The notes: generated by a model from the sequence alone, not told the origin. A stretch of DNA of 64,000 nucleotides from Gimesia algae (GCF_007746795.1 NZ_CP036343.1:6145357-6209356), one strand, 5' to 3'; counted from the stretch's first letter, positions 27,085 through 37,362 are shown. Translations and numbers: made by a program.

Positions 27085-30000
27085 ATGTCTGAGGGTAAAA
27101 TCAAAAAGCTGCTCGTCGCCAACCGTAGTGAAATTGCCATTCGAATTTTTCGAAGTACGCATGAATTGGGAATTCGCACGGTCGGTATCTATACCCATGA
27201 AGACCGTTATGCCCTGCACCGCACGAAAGCCGATGAGGCCTATCAGATTGGCAAGCCGGGGCATCCCGTGAAATCGTATCTCGATATTGATGCGATTATC
27301 ACGCTGGCCAAGCAGAAAAAGATTGATGCGATCCACCCGGGTTACGGGTTTCTCTCAGAAAATGCGGATTTTGCACAAGCGTGTGAAGACGCCGGGATTA
27401 TCTTTATTGGTCCCCGCGTGGAAACGCTGAAAGCACTGGGAGATAAGATCTCGGCTCGCAAAATTGCCGAAAAGGTCGGCGTTCCGGTTTTGGGGGGAAG
27501 TGGCGAAGCGATCGTCGATGCAGCCTCGGGACGAAAGACAGCAAACGAGATTGGTTTCCCGATTATTCTGAAAGCAGCGCACGGCGGCGGTGGTCGCGGG
27601 ATGCGCGTGGTTCAGAAAGAAGAAGAGTTTGATGCGTCTTACGAACTGGCACGCAGCGAATCTCTCTCAGCGTTTGGTAGTGAGGATGTGTTCGTTGAGA
27701 AATTTATCTCTCGTGCCCGACACATTGAAGTGCAGTTGCTGGGTGACAAGCATGGCGGTCTGGTGCATCTTTACGAACGTGACTGTTCGGTTCAACGACG
27801 TCACCAGAAGGTGGTAGAAATTGCGCCGGCTCCGAATCTTGATCCAGCCGTCAGAGACGCGTTGTGCGAGGCGGCTTTGAAAATTGGTCGGAGTGTGAAT
27901 TATGAACTGGCGGGAACGGTTGAGTTTCTGCTGGACGCCGATACGAATCAGTTTTACTTCATCGAAGTCAATCCGCGGATTCAGGTCGAGCATACTGTGA
28001 CCGAAGAAGTCACCGGTGTCGATATTGTGAAATCGCAGATCCTGCTGGCGCAAGGGGCCAAGCTGAATGACCCGGGAATTCGCATCAATTCTCAGGAAGA
28101 ACTGCAGACACATGGATTTGCGCTGCAGTGCCGCGTGACGACGGAAGACCCAACAAACAACTTCATGCCCGACTACGGACGCGTGGCGCATTACCGGTCT
28201 GCCAGCGGCATGGGCGTGCGTCTGGATGCCGGGACGGCGTTCTCGGGTGCGATGGTCTTCCCGTATTACGATTCATTGCTGGTGAAAGTCACCACGTGGG
28301 CACGAACCTTCAAAGATGCGGCGGCCCGCACGGAACGATGCTTACAGGAGTTTCGAATTCGGGGCGTAAAGACGAATATTCCGTTCGTGCTGAAACTGAT
28401 CGCGCATCCGACTTTCCTGAACGGAGATTGTTATACCCGGTTCATTGATGACACGCCGGAGCTGTTCAAGTTTCCGAAGCGGCATGACCGGGCGACGAAG
28501 CTGTTAACGTATCTGGCAGAAACCGTCGTCAACGGCAATCCGATGGTGAAGGACCGACCGAAGGCAGTTCGGCGGACGCCGGCACCGGTGCCTGAATATA
28601 ACAAAAAAGAACTGTCTCCCCCTGATGGGATGCGACAAAAGCTGCTGGAACTGGGTGCGGAGAAATTCGGCAAGTGGATTCTGGATCAAAAAGAACTGCT
28701 GCTGACCGATACCTCGTTCCGCGACGCGCATCAGTCGTTGTACGCGACGCGTTTCCGTACGCATGACATGCTGGAGATCGCGGAAGTCTACGCACATAAC
28801 TGCCCTCAATTGTTCTCACTGGAAATGTGGGGCGGTGCGACATTTGATACATCGATGCGATTCCTGAAAGAATCGCCTTGGCAGCGATTGGCCGAGATGC
28901 GAACCCGCGTGCCGAACATACTGTTCCAGATGCTGATTCGGGCTTCGAGTGCCGTTGGTTATACGAACTACCCGGATAACGTGGTGCGTGCCTTCGTGAA
29001 AGAAGCCGCTGATGCGGGCATTGATGTGTTCCGCGTGTTCGACGCGCTCAACTGGGTGCCGAACATGAAAGTGGCAATGGAAGAAGTTCAAAAGAGTGGT
29101 GCGATCTGCGAAGCCAGTATCTGTTATACGGGCGATATTCTGGATCCTTCGAAGTCGAAGTACGATCTGAAATATTACGTCAACATGGCAAAAGAGCTGG
29201 AGAACATGGGTGCGCATATACTGGCGATTAAAGATATGGCCGGACTCTGCAAGCCGTATGCAGCCGAGCTGCTGGTGAAAACGCTGAAGCAGGAAATCGG
29301 CATTCCAATTCATTTCCACACGCATGACACAAGCGGCGGACAGGCGGCTTCGATTTTGAAAGCTGCCGAAGCCGGGCTGGACATTGCTGACGGTGCGGTG
29401 CCTTCGATGTCGGGTGGAACTTCACAACCGAACCTGACGACCGTTGTGGAAGCGCAGCGTTTTAAAGAACATCAGCCAACGGTTGAAGTCGAACACCTGG
29501 ATAATATTTCCGAATACTGGCGTGCGGTTCGCAATTACTACACGGCGTTTGAGAGCCCTGTACTTCCCGCGGGTGCGAATTTGTACGAACATCAAATGCC
29601 CGGCGGTCAATATACGAACCTGCTGCAGCAGGCGCAATCGCTGGGGCTGGGTGATCGCTGGTCGGAAGTCTGTCATGTGTATGCGGAAGTGAATCAGCTG
29701 CTGGGCGATATTGTGAAAGTCACACCGACTTCGAAAGCGGTCGGCGATATGGCGCTGTTCCTGGTTGCGAATGATATCAGTTGCGACGAAGTGATGACTT
29801 CTGATCGGGACCTGGCGTTTCCGGAATCGGTGTTGGATCTGATTAGCGGACGCATGGGGCAGACGCCGGGCGGTTTCCCGGCAGATGTACAGAAGAAGAT
29901 TTTGCGAGGTGAAGCGCCGTTAACCGAACGACCGGGAAGTATACTTCCGCCAGCCGATTTTGAAGACGCTGCCAAGGTGGTTCAGAAAATGATCAACCGC

Positions 30001-30537
30001 ACGCCGACTGATCAGGAAGTAGTGACCTACCTGCTGTACCCCAAGGTTTACGAAGATTTTACGATACATCAAAAAGCGTATTATGATACGAGTGGCCTGC
30101 CGACATATGCGTTCTTCAACGGCATGGAACCGGAGGAAGAAATCTCAGTTGATATTGCACCGGGTAAAACGTTGATCATCAAATTCCTGGCGGTTGGTAA
30201 GCCACAAACCGATGGTTGTCGCACCGTATTCTTCGAACTGAATGGTCAGCCACGCGAAGTGGTGATTGTGGATAAATCATTGAAGCCACAAGGTGACACA
30301 CGCCGCCGCGCAGACTTGTCTGATCCCAAACAAATTGGCGCAGTCATGCCGGGCGTGATTGTGTCTATAACGGTGAAAGTGGGTGGCAAGGTAAAAGCCG
30401 GCGATCAACTACTGATGCTGGAAGCGATGAAGATGCAGACGAGTGTGATTTCGGAGCAGGATGGCGTGGTAAAAGAAGTGGTCGCAGACGCGGGCACGCA
30501 GGTGGAATCGGGTGATCTGTTAATCGTGCTTGAGTAG
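27085..30537 (+). CDS. pyc: Pyruvate carboxylase
   Basis: 1150 residues, the normal size of the single-chain enzyme that makes oxaloacetate from pyruvate and bicarbonate using ATP and biotin. Domains in order: biotin carboxylase (about 5-450; GGGRGMRVV ATP-grasp loop, FIEVNPRIQVEHTVTEE), carboxyltransferase (about 530-800; LLTDTSFRDAHQSLYATR, IKDMAGLCKPYAAELL, HFHTHDTSGG metal site), the conserved PYC-OADA linker domain, and a biotinyl domain with MLEAMKMQ, biotin on Lys1116. AGGA lies about 7 nt before the ATG. It is monocistronic and followed by a structured 407-bp gap. It supplies the TCA cycle with C4 units. Confidence 0.97.
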   Translation: MSEGKIKKLLVANRSEIAIRIFRSTHELGIRTVGIYTHEDRYALHRTKADEAYQIGKPGHPVKSYLDIDAIITLAKQKKIDAIHPGYGFLSENADFAQACEDAGIIFIGPRVETLKALGDKISARKIAEKVGVPVLGGSGEAIVDAASGRKTANEIGFPIILKAAHGGGGRGMRVVQKEEEFDASYELARSESLSAFGSEDVFVEKFISRARHIEVQLLGDKHGGLVHLYERDCSVQRRHQKVVEIAPAPNLDPAVRDALCEAALKIGRSVNYELAGTVEFLLDADTNQFYFIEVNPRIQVEHTVTEEVTGVDIVKSQILLAQGAKLNDPGIRINSQEELQTHGFALQCRVTTEDPTNNFMPDYGRVAHYRSASGMGVRLDAGTAFSGAMVFPYYDSLLVKVTTWARTFKDAAARTERCLQEFRIRGVKTNIPFVLKLIAHPTFLNGDCYTRFIDDTPELFKFPKRHDRATKLLTYLAETVVNGNPMVKDRPKAVRRTPAPVPEYNKKELSPPDGMRQKLLELGAEKFGKWILDQKELLLTDTSFRDAHQSLYATRFRTHDMLEIAEVYAHNCPQLFSLEMWGGATFDTSMRFLKESPWQRLAEMRTRVPNILFQMLIRASSAVGYTNYPDNVVRAFVKEAADAGIDVFRVFDALNWVPNMKVAMEEVQKSGAICEASICYTGDILDPSKSKYDLKYYVNMAKELENMGAHILAIKDMAGLCKPYAAELLVKTLKQEIGIPIHFHTHDTSGGQAASILKAAEAGLDIADGAVPSMSGGTSQPNLTTVVEAQRFKEHQPTVEVEHLDNISEYWRAVRNYYTAFESPVLPAGANLYEHQMPGGQYTNLLQQAQSLGLGDRWSEVCHVYAEVNQLLGDIVKVTPTSKAVGDMALFLVANDISCDEVMTSDRDLAFPESVLDLISGRMGQTPGGFPADVQKKILRGEAPLTERPGSILPPADFEDAAKVVQKMINRTPTDQEVVTYLLYPKVYEDFTIHQKAYYDTSGLPTYAFFNGMEPEEEISVDIAPGKTLIIKFLAVGKPQTDGCRTVFFELNGQPREVVIVDKSLKPQGDTRRRADLSDPKQIGAVMPGVIVSITVKVGGKVKAGDQLLMLEAMKMQTSVISEQDGVVKEVVADAGTQVESGDLLIVLE

Positions 30538-30944
30538 ACTCTGTTCATTGATCAACAAGTGTCTGAAGACTGGGTAATTTCCCCCATTAAAATCAGAGTG
30601 CGTGTTTTTACTACAGGTAAATACCTCAGACATGTGTAGTAAAAAACTGCAAAAACAAGTTCGATTTCAACGGATCTGTTTTGCTGTTAGCCGACCAGGC
30701 GCCATCCCATTTTACCCAGCCATGCCAGCGTGATCCTGGTCGGTTTTGCAAATCTAAAAACAGGATTCATTTTGCGACTATCGGCTAGAGAAATTCAATG
30801 CGGGCATAAATCTACGCCGATAGATTAGTTAACAGGTAATCTTTACCAGCCTTATTCAGGTCTGGCCCACTAACTTCTCTATCGGAACAAAAGAACAGAA
30901 GCAGTTTGCTATCTTTTCTTTGAAGTATTTGGAGTACTCGGCGA
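30538..30944. other. Intergenic region after pyc
   Basis: 407 bp with no gene on either strand. Its centre carries three strong inverted repeats in a row (30605-30823), described as a separate entry. The final 100 bp before the small gene at 30945 are AT-rich and show no clear promoter. Confidence 0.6.
30605..30823 (+). ncRNA. Candidate structured RNA: three consecutive stem-loops
   Basis: Stem 1: TTTTTACTACA (30605-30615) with TGTAGTAAAAA (30635-30645), 11 bp, its loop containing GGTA-AA-TACC. Stem 2: CCGACCAGG (30691-30699) with CCTGGTCGG (30735-30743), 9 bp, extendable by G-U and A-U, followed by TTTTG. Stem 3: CTATCGGC (30778-30785) with GCCGATAG (30816-30823), 8 bp. All pairings are perfect. 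It could be a pyc 3' element, a leader of the small gene at 30945, or an independent RNA; strand is not determined. It matches no riboswitch I know. Confidence 0.35.
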
Positions 30945-31241
30945 ATGACTGGAGCGCGTCAATCCATTCAACCCCCTCATTTTGTAATTTCCAGTGAGGG
31001 AGAGCTTCTAGGTGAAGATACCCCCGAGAATCAGGAATTAGTCCGTCGCGTCGTTGCTTGTGTGAATGCCTGTGACGGGATCACCACTGAAGAACTGGAG
31101 AGTGGCATTATCAAAGACATGCGGAGTGTGATTGCCCAGACAGCACCACTGCTGCAGGAACGCAGTCAAATGACCGAACTGCTACGGCGTGAAATTCGCT
31201 CAGAAATGAATGCGCGCAATAAGAAGAATCAGGACGGTTGA
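30945..31241 (+). CDS. Small acidic/helical protein of unknown function
   Basis: 98 residues, soluble, no signal. The core LVRRVVACVNACDGITTEEL is a motif that recurs in many small bacterial and phage proteins of unknown role, and the C-terminal third is predicted helical and charged (LLQERSQMTELLRREIRSEM). I cannot assign a function. It lies 407 bp after pyc, downstream of a structured intergenic segment, and converges on the next gene with a 14-bp gap. Confidence 0.6.
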   Translation: MTGARQSIQPPHFVISSEGELLGEDTPENQELVRRVVACVNACDGITTEELESGIIKDMRSVIAQTAPLLQERSQMTELLRREIRSEMNARNKKNQDG

Positions 31242-31255
31242 TCCACAATTGGGAA

Positions 31256-31951
31256 TCAATTTGAGCCGCGCTTGATGTAACCACTGATGCGGACTTTCAA
31301 CTTGCCGGTTGACTTATGCCCGGCGGGTAGATTCAGACCAATCATCAGCACGCCATCATCTTTCGGTGTATACTCTGCTTTTTCGCCAATCAGAAATGGC
31401 TTCCCCATCTTAGGTTTGCCCTTCTCCTGAGAGATTACGATTCCCATCAGTGCTCCAGTGGGAATTCCCTCTGCCAGCTCTTTCATGGCAGCTGCATGCG
31501 GTAAGCCTTCCACGCTGGTTTTGATGTCAGCGATGAAATCGTATGACCCGGCCGCTTGAATGCGAACCATTTTCCCTTTTGCCACCAGCCCTGCAGGTAC
31601 GCTCCAGTTGCGTGCGACATCAATATCGAAATCAGAAGAGTTGGAACTCATCAGCTTTTCGTTAAGTTGCGTGATCATGGCCTTCACGCCAGGAACATCT
31701 TTTTGAAGACTCTGAATTGATTCCAGCATCTCGCGGGATTTTTCATAGTCTCCGGCATCAGAATATTTCCGGGCAATTTCTGCCGACTGTCTGATGAAGG
31801 TGTCGCGCAGTTTATCAGCCTGCACATTGAGCTGTTTGACATTCGTTTTTTTTGAACTCTGTGCCACAGCGGGTTCTGAAATCAGCAGTAATGACAGAGT
31901 ACTTCCCAGTAACAGTAATTGAACATTCCGACCAGCTCTGAAATTAAACAC
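31256..31951 (-). CDS. Secreted protein with LecA-like sugar-binding domain
   Basis: 231 residues. Signal peptide to about residue 30 (SEPAVAQS), then a helical segment (about 40-100, EIARKYSDAGDYEKSREMLE) and a C-terminal beta domain. The latter, with WSVPAGLVAKGKMVRIQAAG, EGIPTGALMGIVIS, FLIGEKAEY and DGVLMIGLNLPAGHKSTGKL, follows the layout of the galactose-binding PA-IL/LecA fold (GALIG-like turn, LxLGIND-like strand). The ligand is unknown and the calcium-site Asp pair is not obvious. Family call by pattern; moderate confidence. Confidence 0.6.
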   Translation of the reverse strand: MFNFRAGRNVQLLLLGSTLSLLLISEPAVAQSSKKTNVKQLNVQADKLRDTFIRQSAEIARKYSDAGDYEKSREMLESIQSLQKDVPGVKAMITQLNEKLMSSNSSDFDIDVARNWSVPAGLVAKGKMVRIQAAGSYDFIADIKTSVEGLPHAAAMKELAEGIPTGALMGIVISQEKGKPKMGKPFLIGEKAEYTPKDDGVLMIGLNLPAGHKSTGKLKVRISGYIKRGSN

Positions 31952-32068
31952 GATTGGTTCCTCTACTCTTTAAAAACAGATGTGAATGCCTTTATTATGA
32001 CGAATGACGGCTACTGCTGGCAATCAGAATCCAGAGTTCCCTTGTCTGCAGCGACATATTACGAACAG

Positions 32069-32416
32069 TTATCCGGGTGGCCATTGCAACGAACGCCCCC
32101 CCAGCAGATGCAGGTGCAGGTGGTCGACCGTCTGACCTCCTTCTTTACCGGTATTTACGATTGTACGATATCCTGAATCCAGTCCTAACGTCTTGGCCAG
32201 TTTCCCGACTGTGAGCAGCAGATGACCGACCAATTCCTGATCTGAATCCTTCAAATGTGCAAGGGACGGAATTTCCTGTTTCGGAATGACCAGCACATGC
32301 ACGGGTGCCTGGGGATTCACATCATTGAAAGCCAGACATAATTCGTCTTCATAGATAATGTTTGCCGGGATTTCCCGATCAATGATTTTCTTGAAAATAG
32401 TTTTCTCGCCTGACAT
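32069..32416 (-). CDS. HIT-family nucleotide hydrolase (HinT-like)
   Basis: 115 residues. The histidine triad VDHLHLHLLGGR (HxHxHxx) near the C-terminus, the IFKKIIDREIPANIIYED start, and VHVLVIPKQEIPSL identify a HinT-type purine nucleoside phosphoramidase. Members cleave AMP from lysine or other phosphoramidates. It is a cytosolic single gene on the minus strand, 108 bp downstream of the Nramp-like transporter gene. Confidence 0.95.
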   Translation of the reverse strand: MSGEKTIFKKIIDREIPANIIYEDELCLAFNDVNPQAPVHVLVIPKQEIPSLAHLKDSDQELVGHLLLTVGKLAKTLGLDSGYRTIVNTGKEGGQTVDHLHLHLLGGRSLQWPPG

Positions 32417-32524
32417 CTAACCTGCTTCCTCCGTATTTCATTCGATACTATTTATAAATTTACAGTCAGAAAAATGAAAATAGAATCTATGCTCGTCAAT
32501 ATTTTCTAAATCAATTGTAACCGT

Positions 32525-34210
32525 TTAAGTAAACAGCTGTTTGTAAACACCATACCCCCCTGCCAGCAGCAGACCCAGGCAGGAAAGGAACAGCATCAGA
32601 TCCCACAATCGCCCGGGAGCTAAACGGGCATCGATTCTCGTATAACGCAGATAGATGGCAGCGACTCCCAGCATCGGTAACATGATGGCCTGCATGGTTC
32701 CCGCGATCAAGACCAGTCGAACCGGATTTGCCCCTGTCAGGAATACAGCCAGACACAAGACAGGCAGGATCAGCGACATGATCTTAATCCAGTTTTGCAG
32801 TGAATCTGGTTTGCTTTCATCCACGATACCAAAGAATCGTAGACCATCCGAGAAAATGCGTGCATTCGCGGCGTTCGCCACCAGGAATGTAGAATACAGG
32901 ACAGCGATGGCACCTGACAGGAACAGCCACTTGGCGAAGGTTCCAAAGACAGGGACATAAGCTTCCGCCAGCGTGCTCACCATTCGCATGCCGTCCGGGT
33001 CAAGGCCTTCCTTGTGCAGCACGGCCACCCCCATTAGATAAAAGGCAAGCGTTGCGAATGTGTAAATGCACATCGAAGCAAAAGCATCGATTTTCATCAC
33101 ACGCATCCAGCCTTTCGCTCTGTCAGCCCAGGCCTCGTCTTCAGAATGAGGTCCGGTAAAGCGTGCATAGCCTTTCTCCAGACACCAGTATGGATAGGCG
33201 ATCAGCTCTGTCGCCCCGACACCAATAATCCCGAACGCCGCCAGTGCAGTCAGGAGCGGGTTCATACCGCCGGTTGCCTCCGGAATCCCAAAGGAAAGCC
33301 CTTGGATGATTTCTGCTGTCGAGATACTCCAGATGTCGGATGTCTGCAGGGAAATCACATTACCGATGGTAATGAATGTAAACGAGACAACCAGAATCGT
33401 CGAGAGATGCTCAATCAAATTATAACGACCGTAGTACAATAGAAATGAAGTGAAAATTGCGATCACACTGGCCCAGATCTTGTCATCCCAGGTCTGGGGT
33501 TCCAGTATTGATTTTCCATCTTTATCCAGCAAAGAATCGTCATTGCGAATTTTTTCGAGAATCACCTGCCCGGCTGCCTGCAGGTTTTCGATACGCTGCT
33601 TCATTTTGGCATGACCGCGCAGATATCGATCTCGTTCGGCAGGTGATAAATCTGCCAGTGCTTTCTGCTCATCATTTAAAGCTTCTTCCAGCTCCAGGTA
33701 ATGCACGAATTCTTTTTCGGAAGGGTACTGAATTGCCTGGAGATAATCTCCTTTGATTGGCAGTGTCAACGCCAGTGCCTGTCCCACCCCTCCCACAATG
33801 CCACCCAGTTGCCCGATAGTGCAGAGACTCATCACCAGCCAGAACCAGAGGATCCAGTTGGGGGGCTTCTGACTTTGAGTACTCAGAAACCCGAGTCGGG
33901 GGCCGGGTACATGATTTAAGGCGGCAAGTGTTGTTTCACCTCGCGAGATGGAATAACGTCCCAGTTCGATCTGGACGAACACCTTGATCAGGCACCCCAC
34001 GATGATCAGCCACAACAGAGCGATTCCAGCCTGGGCACCGGTCTTGGTGGTGGCAATCAGCTCTCCGGAACCGACAATACTGCCTGCCACGATGAGTCCC
34101 GGGCCCAGTCGTTTGACGATCCCCCAGAAATCGGTCGGGGCTTTGATTGATTCTTCGAGAGTCGAATCAACGGAAGGATCGAGCGCGTTATTCTCCTGTT
34201 GAGATTCCAT
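32525..34210 (-). CDS. Nramp-family transporter with non-canonical TM1 and a soluble insertion
   Basis: 561 residues with about eleven membrane helices in the Nramp/LeuT arrangement; GPGLIVAGSIVGSGELIATT is TM1. Canonical Nramp proteins have the metal-binding DPGN there; this one has GSGE, so the Asp and Asn ligands are absent. Residues about 152-246 form a hydrophilic, charged insertion (YLELEEALNDEQKALADLSP and on) between helices, making the protein about 130 residues longer than usual. It may still move a divalent cation, or another substrate. It is upstream of the HIT gene and downstream of trpE on the same strand. Confidence 0.82.
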   Translation of the reverse strand: MESQQENNALDPSVDSTLEESIKAPTDFWGIVKRLGPGLIVAGSIVGSGELIATTKTGAQAGIALLWLIIVGCLIKVFVQIELGRYSISRGETTLAALNHVPGPRLGFLSTQSQKPPNWILWFWLVMSLCTIGQLGGIVGGVGQALALTLPIKGDYLQAIQYPSEKEFVHYLELEEALNDEQKALADLSPAERDRYLRGHAKMKQRIENLQAAGQVILEKIRNDDSLLDKDGKSILEPQTWDDKIWASVIAIFTSFLLYYGRYNLIEHLSTILVVSFTFITIGNVISLQTSDIWSISTAEIIQGLSFGIPEATGGMNPLLTALAAFGIIGVGATELIAYPYWCLEKGYARFTGPHSEDEAWADRAKGWMRVMKIDAFASMCIYTFATLAFYLMGVAVLHKEGLDPDGMRMVSTLAEAYVPVFGTFAKWLFLSGAIAVLYSTFLVANAANARIFSDGLRFFGIVDESKPDSLQNWIKIMSLILPVLCLAVFLTGANPVRLVLIAGTMQAIMLPMLGVAAIYLRYTRIDARLAPGRLWDLMLFLSCLGLLLAGGYGVYKQLFT

Positions 34211-34342
34211 CGTACTCCTGTTTCATCTTTGTCTTCGACGAAGGGGACAGTCGAAACATTACTCAGAGCCGTAAGAATTCTAACAGTGATCACCCAAACT
34301 CAGTTTGCATTCCGTGATCTCATTGATGAAATGCGTTCCCGA

Positions 34343-35851
34343 TTACTTGAGTTGTTTTTCTGCGACCTCTATTGCTTTGAGCAACCCCTTTGCCTTGTTA
34401 AGTGTCTCATGATATTCCGTTTCCGGTACACTGTCGGCAACAATCCCGGCGCCGGCCTGAACATAGGCCGTAGATCCCTGCATAACCAGTGTGCGAAGAG
34501 CAATACACGTATCCATATTCCCGGTAAAATCGAGATAGCCGACCGCTCCTGCATAAGGACCGCGGCGGTGTGGTTCAAATTCATCGATGATTTCCATCGC
34601 CCTGACTTTGGGGGCGCCGGAAACCGTCCCTGCAGGCAATCCTGCGCGAAGGGCGTCGAGCGCAGAACGCTCTTGGGTTAATGTTCCTGTAACATTCGAA
34701 GTAATATGCATGACATGGCTGTAGCGTTCCACCACCATCACATCTGACAGTTCGACTGATCCAAATTCACAGACACGACCGACATCGTTTCTTGCCAGAT
34801 CAATCAGCATGACATGTTCGGCCCGCTCTTTCGGGTCGGCCAGCAGTTCTTCCGCCAGGCGTTTGTCTTCCGCTTCGGTCTTACCCCGTTTACGAGTGCC
34901 GGCGAGCGGACGAATTGTCGTGATACGATCTTCGACCCGCACCATGATTTCAGGAGAACTGCCTACCAGGTCGACTTCTGGTGTTTTCAACAGAAACATA
35001 AACGGACTCGGATTTACGACGCGTAGGCTGCGATAGATATCGAGAGGCGTCGCTGTAGTTTCCAGCTTGAGCCGCTGACTTAAGACCACCTGAAAAATAT
35101 CGCCGGCAACAATATATTCCTTACAGGCATCGACGGCAGTTTCGAATTTCTGTTCTGTGAAATTTGAGGTCCAGTTCAGATCCGGTTCCGCATGTGGATC
35201 TACGTTGATATCCGCCATCCTTAACGCAGAAGGATCACCATTCTGAAATCGCTGGCAAGTCTGATCAATTTTATCGCAGGCACTCTGATAGGTGGCTTTA
35301 AGTCCTGCTTCATCCAGATCGGCATCAAGATGCGCATGTGCGACAACCAGCACCGTTTTATTGATCTGATCGAAAACCACCATGTGATCGTAGAGAGCAA
35401 ATGACATATCGGGGAGTTGACGGTCGTTTTCGGGAGCATTTGGCAAATGTTCCGAGTAGCGGACGACATCGTAACCGGCGTATCCAACCGCGCCTCCACA
35501 AAAACGGGGAAGTCCGGGAAGTTCTGCGGCCTGATATTGACCGAGAATACATTCCAGTTCCTGCAACGGGTCTTCGACGGTTCGTTCCTCTGTCTGCCCC
35601 TGCTTCTGGATCACTACCCGCTGCTCGTACGCATCGACGGTTAAAAACGGATTCGCTCCCAGAAAACTGTAGCGGCTGATCTGTTCGCCGCCGACCACAC
35701 TTTCAAACAGAAACGAATAAGGTCCTTTTTCCAGCAGCTGATAGGCACTGACCGGAGTCAGAGTATCTCCGGTCAACTGGCGGTAGACGGGGACCAGGTT
35801 GGCCTGTCCGGAAAGTGATTTAAATGTTTCAAAATCGGGAACGTATTTCAT
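34343..35851 (-). CDS. trpE: Anthranilate synthase component I
   Basis: 502 residues, full length. The chorismate-binding C-terminal half is clear: [35 protein letters not shown] and [17 protein letters not shown]. The N-terminal domain has [17 protein letters not shown], the position of the tryptophan feedback site, so this is TrpE and not PabB. It makes anthranilate from chorismate with a glutamine amidotransferase partner (TrpG) that is not in this window. It is transcribed on the minus strand, 132 bp upstream of the Nramp-like gene. No attenuator leader peptide is visible upstream. Confidence 0.95.
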   Translation of the reverse strand: MKYVPDFETFKSLSGQANLVPVYRQLTGDTLTPVSAYQLLEKGPYSFLFESVVGGEQISRYSFLGANPFLTVDAYEQRVVIQKQGQTEERTVEDPLQELECILGQYQAAELPGLPRFCGGAVGYAGYDVVRYSEHLPNAPENDRQLPDMSFALYDHMVVFDQINKTVLVVAHAHLDADLDEAGLKATYQSACDKIDQTCQRFQNGDPSALRMADINVDPHAEPDLNWTSNFTEQKFETAVDACKEYIVAGDIFQVVLSQRLKLETTATPLDIYRSLRVVNPSPFMFLLKTPEVDLVGSSPEIMVRVEDRITTIRPLAGTRKRGKTEAEDKRLAEELLADPKERAEHVMLIDLARNDVGRVCEFGSVELSDVMVVERYSHVMHITSNVTGTLTQERSALDALRAGLPAGTVSGAPKVRAMEIIDEFEPHRRGPYAGAVGYLDFTGNMDTCIALRTLVMQGSTAYVQAGAGIVADSVPETEYHETLNKAKGLLKAIEVAEKQLK

Positions 35852-36297
35852 GGACTATCTTAACTGCACTGTCTGTGGATGAACAAGCATCCCGGTTTCT
35901 CTAATACTCAGAGTCGACTCTCTTATGAACATTTCCTTTCGGAGAGACAAGCTGCCCACGGCTCCAGTTCTCAAAAAACTCCAAAAAGTCTGGCAGGTGG
36001 ATCTGGAAAACAGCGGTCCTTACAGAGAGTTTCGGGTTTTTCAGTTTCGGAATTACTTGAGAGGAATGGTATTCAAGACGCTCATTGCATAAAATGTGAG
36101 AACAACACGAATCTTAAAGAGCTTTCAACTAGATCCCCGTGGATTAGACTTTGTTTTCACCTAATGAATGAGTATGGTACTTGTTCCCCGAGTCTACACC
36201 GTTTGGGAATGAAAGTCACGTGAGTTATACTAACGCCAGAAACCAGATCACAACCCCATGGATCTGATCTGGTTTGAATACTATAAAGGAGAATAGG
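35852..36297. other. Divergent intergenic region between trpE and mcsB
   Basis: 446 bp. An open frame of 114 codons from 35879 was judged non-coding (no Shine-Dalgarno, no family resemblance, Ser/Arg-rich). A 12-bp palindrome AGAGTCGACTCT lies at 35910-35921. An mcsA-type partner gene, which precedes mcsB in many bacteria, was not found here. Confidence 0.5.
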
Positions 36298-37362
36298 GTG
36301 AATTTGGACGCGTTCACTCGCACGAGTGGTGAATGGTTGAGAGGAATCGGCCCGGACTCCGATATCGTGATGTCCAGCAGAATTCGTCTGGCCCGGAATC
36401 TCGCACAGTTCCCCTTTATCAATCGCTGTACGGAGTCGACACTGGGTGAGATCGAACAGCTGATGCGCCCGATCATTACCTCACTCCCCATGGATGTAAA
36501 ACTATCCTATCTGGATGTAAACAGCCTGGGTAATCTGGACCGTCAGTTTATTGTGGAACGTCAACTGATCAGCCGTGAGCATTCAGAACGATCGGGCCCC
36601 CGGGGGGTTGGACTGGACAGTGAAGAAAACATCGGCATCATGGTCAATGAGGAAGATCATCTCCGTCTGCAGGTCCTGCGTAGTGGTTTTTCTCTGAATG
36701 AATGCTGGGATACGATCAACCAGATTGATGATCTGCTGGAACAGGAAGTGACCTATGCCTTCAGTGAAGAGTTTGGCTATCTGACCGCCTGCCCGACGAA
36801 CGTCGGTACCGGGATTCGGGTCAGCGTCATGCTGCATCTGCCTGCGCTGGTGATCACCAAAGAAATCCAGAAGGTATTCCAGGCGCTGCAGAAGATCAAT
36901 CTGGCCGTGCGTGGCTTATATGGAGAAGGCAGCCAGGCCATGGGAGACTTCTATCAGATCTCAAATCAGGTGACGCTGGGGCAGACCGAGCACCAACTGA
37001 TCGACAGCATCAAGGAAGTGGTACCCAATATCATTTCCTATGAACGGCGGGTCAGAAATTCGCTGATCAAAGAGAACCGCCAGGGGCTGCATGACCAGGT
37101 CTCCCGGGCTTACGGAATATTAAGCACCGCGCAGACCATCAGCTCGGAGGAAACCATGCATCTTCTGTCCAGCGTGCGAATGGGTGTGAATCTGGGATTG
37201 ATTGAGGGATTGCCGATCTCAGCAGTCAATGAAATGTTTATTTTTACTCAACCCGCGCATCTACAAAAACTGCAGGGTGGAGAACTGGCATCTAGCGAGC
37301 GTAATGCTGCCCGGGCTAACTACCTGCGACAACGCATCAGTGACGCCAATTCTTCAAACTGA
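36298..37362 (+). CDS. mcsB: Protein arginine kinase (McsB)
   Basis: 354 residues of the phosphagen-kinase fold: DIVMSSRIRLARNLAQFPF (ATP-binding arginines), YLTACPTNVGTGIRVSVMLH (the catalytic loop with the invariant Cys and NVGTG) and RGLYGEGSQAMGDFYQISN. McsB phosphorylates arginines on proteins to mark them for ClpCP degradation. The start is GTG 36298, 6 nt after AAGGAG (36286-36291); the frame could begin at TTG 36274 but that would put the Shine-Dalgarno inside the gene. No mcsA or clpC is adjacent. It converges on the UbiB-type kinase gene with a 7-bp gap. Confidence 0.93.
   Translation: MNLDAFTRTSGEWLRGIGPDSDIVMSSRIRLARNLAQFPFINRCTESTLGEIEQLMRPIITSLPMDVKLSYLDVNSLGNLDRQFIVERQLISREHSERSGPRGVGLDSEENIGIMVNEEDHLRLQVLRSGFSLNECWDTINQIDDLLEQEVTYAFSEEFGYLTACPTNVGTGIRVSVMLHLPALVITKEIQKVFQALQKINLAVRGLYGEGSQAMGDFYQISNQVTLGQTEHQLIDSIKEVVPNIISYERRVRNSLIKENRQGLHDQVSRAYGILSTAQTISSEETMHLLSSVRMGVNLGLIEGLPISAVNEMFIFTQPAHLQKLQGGELASSERNAARANYLRQRISDANSSN

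Noticed and set aside
35879..36223. 114-codon plus-strand open frame between trpE and mcsB, in the position where mcsA could be expected
   Set aside because: No Shine-Dalgarno match, Ser/Arg-rich translation with no UvrB/UvrC or zinc-finger pattern of McsA, and poor protein-like character.
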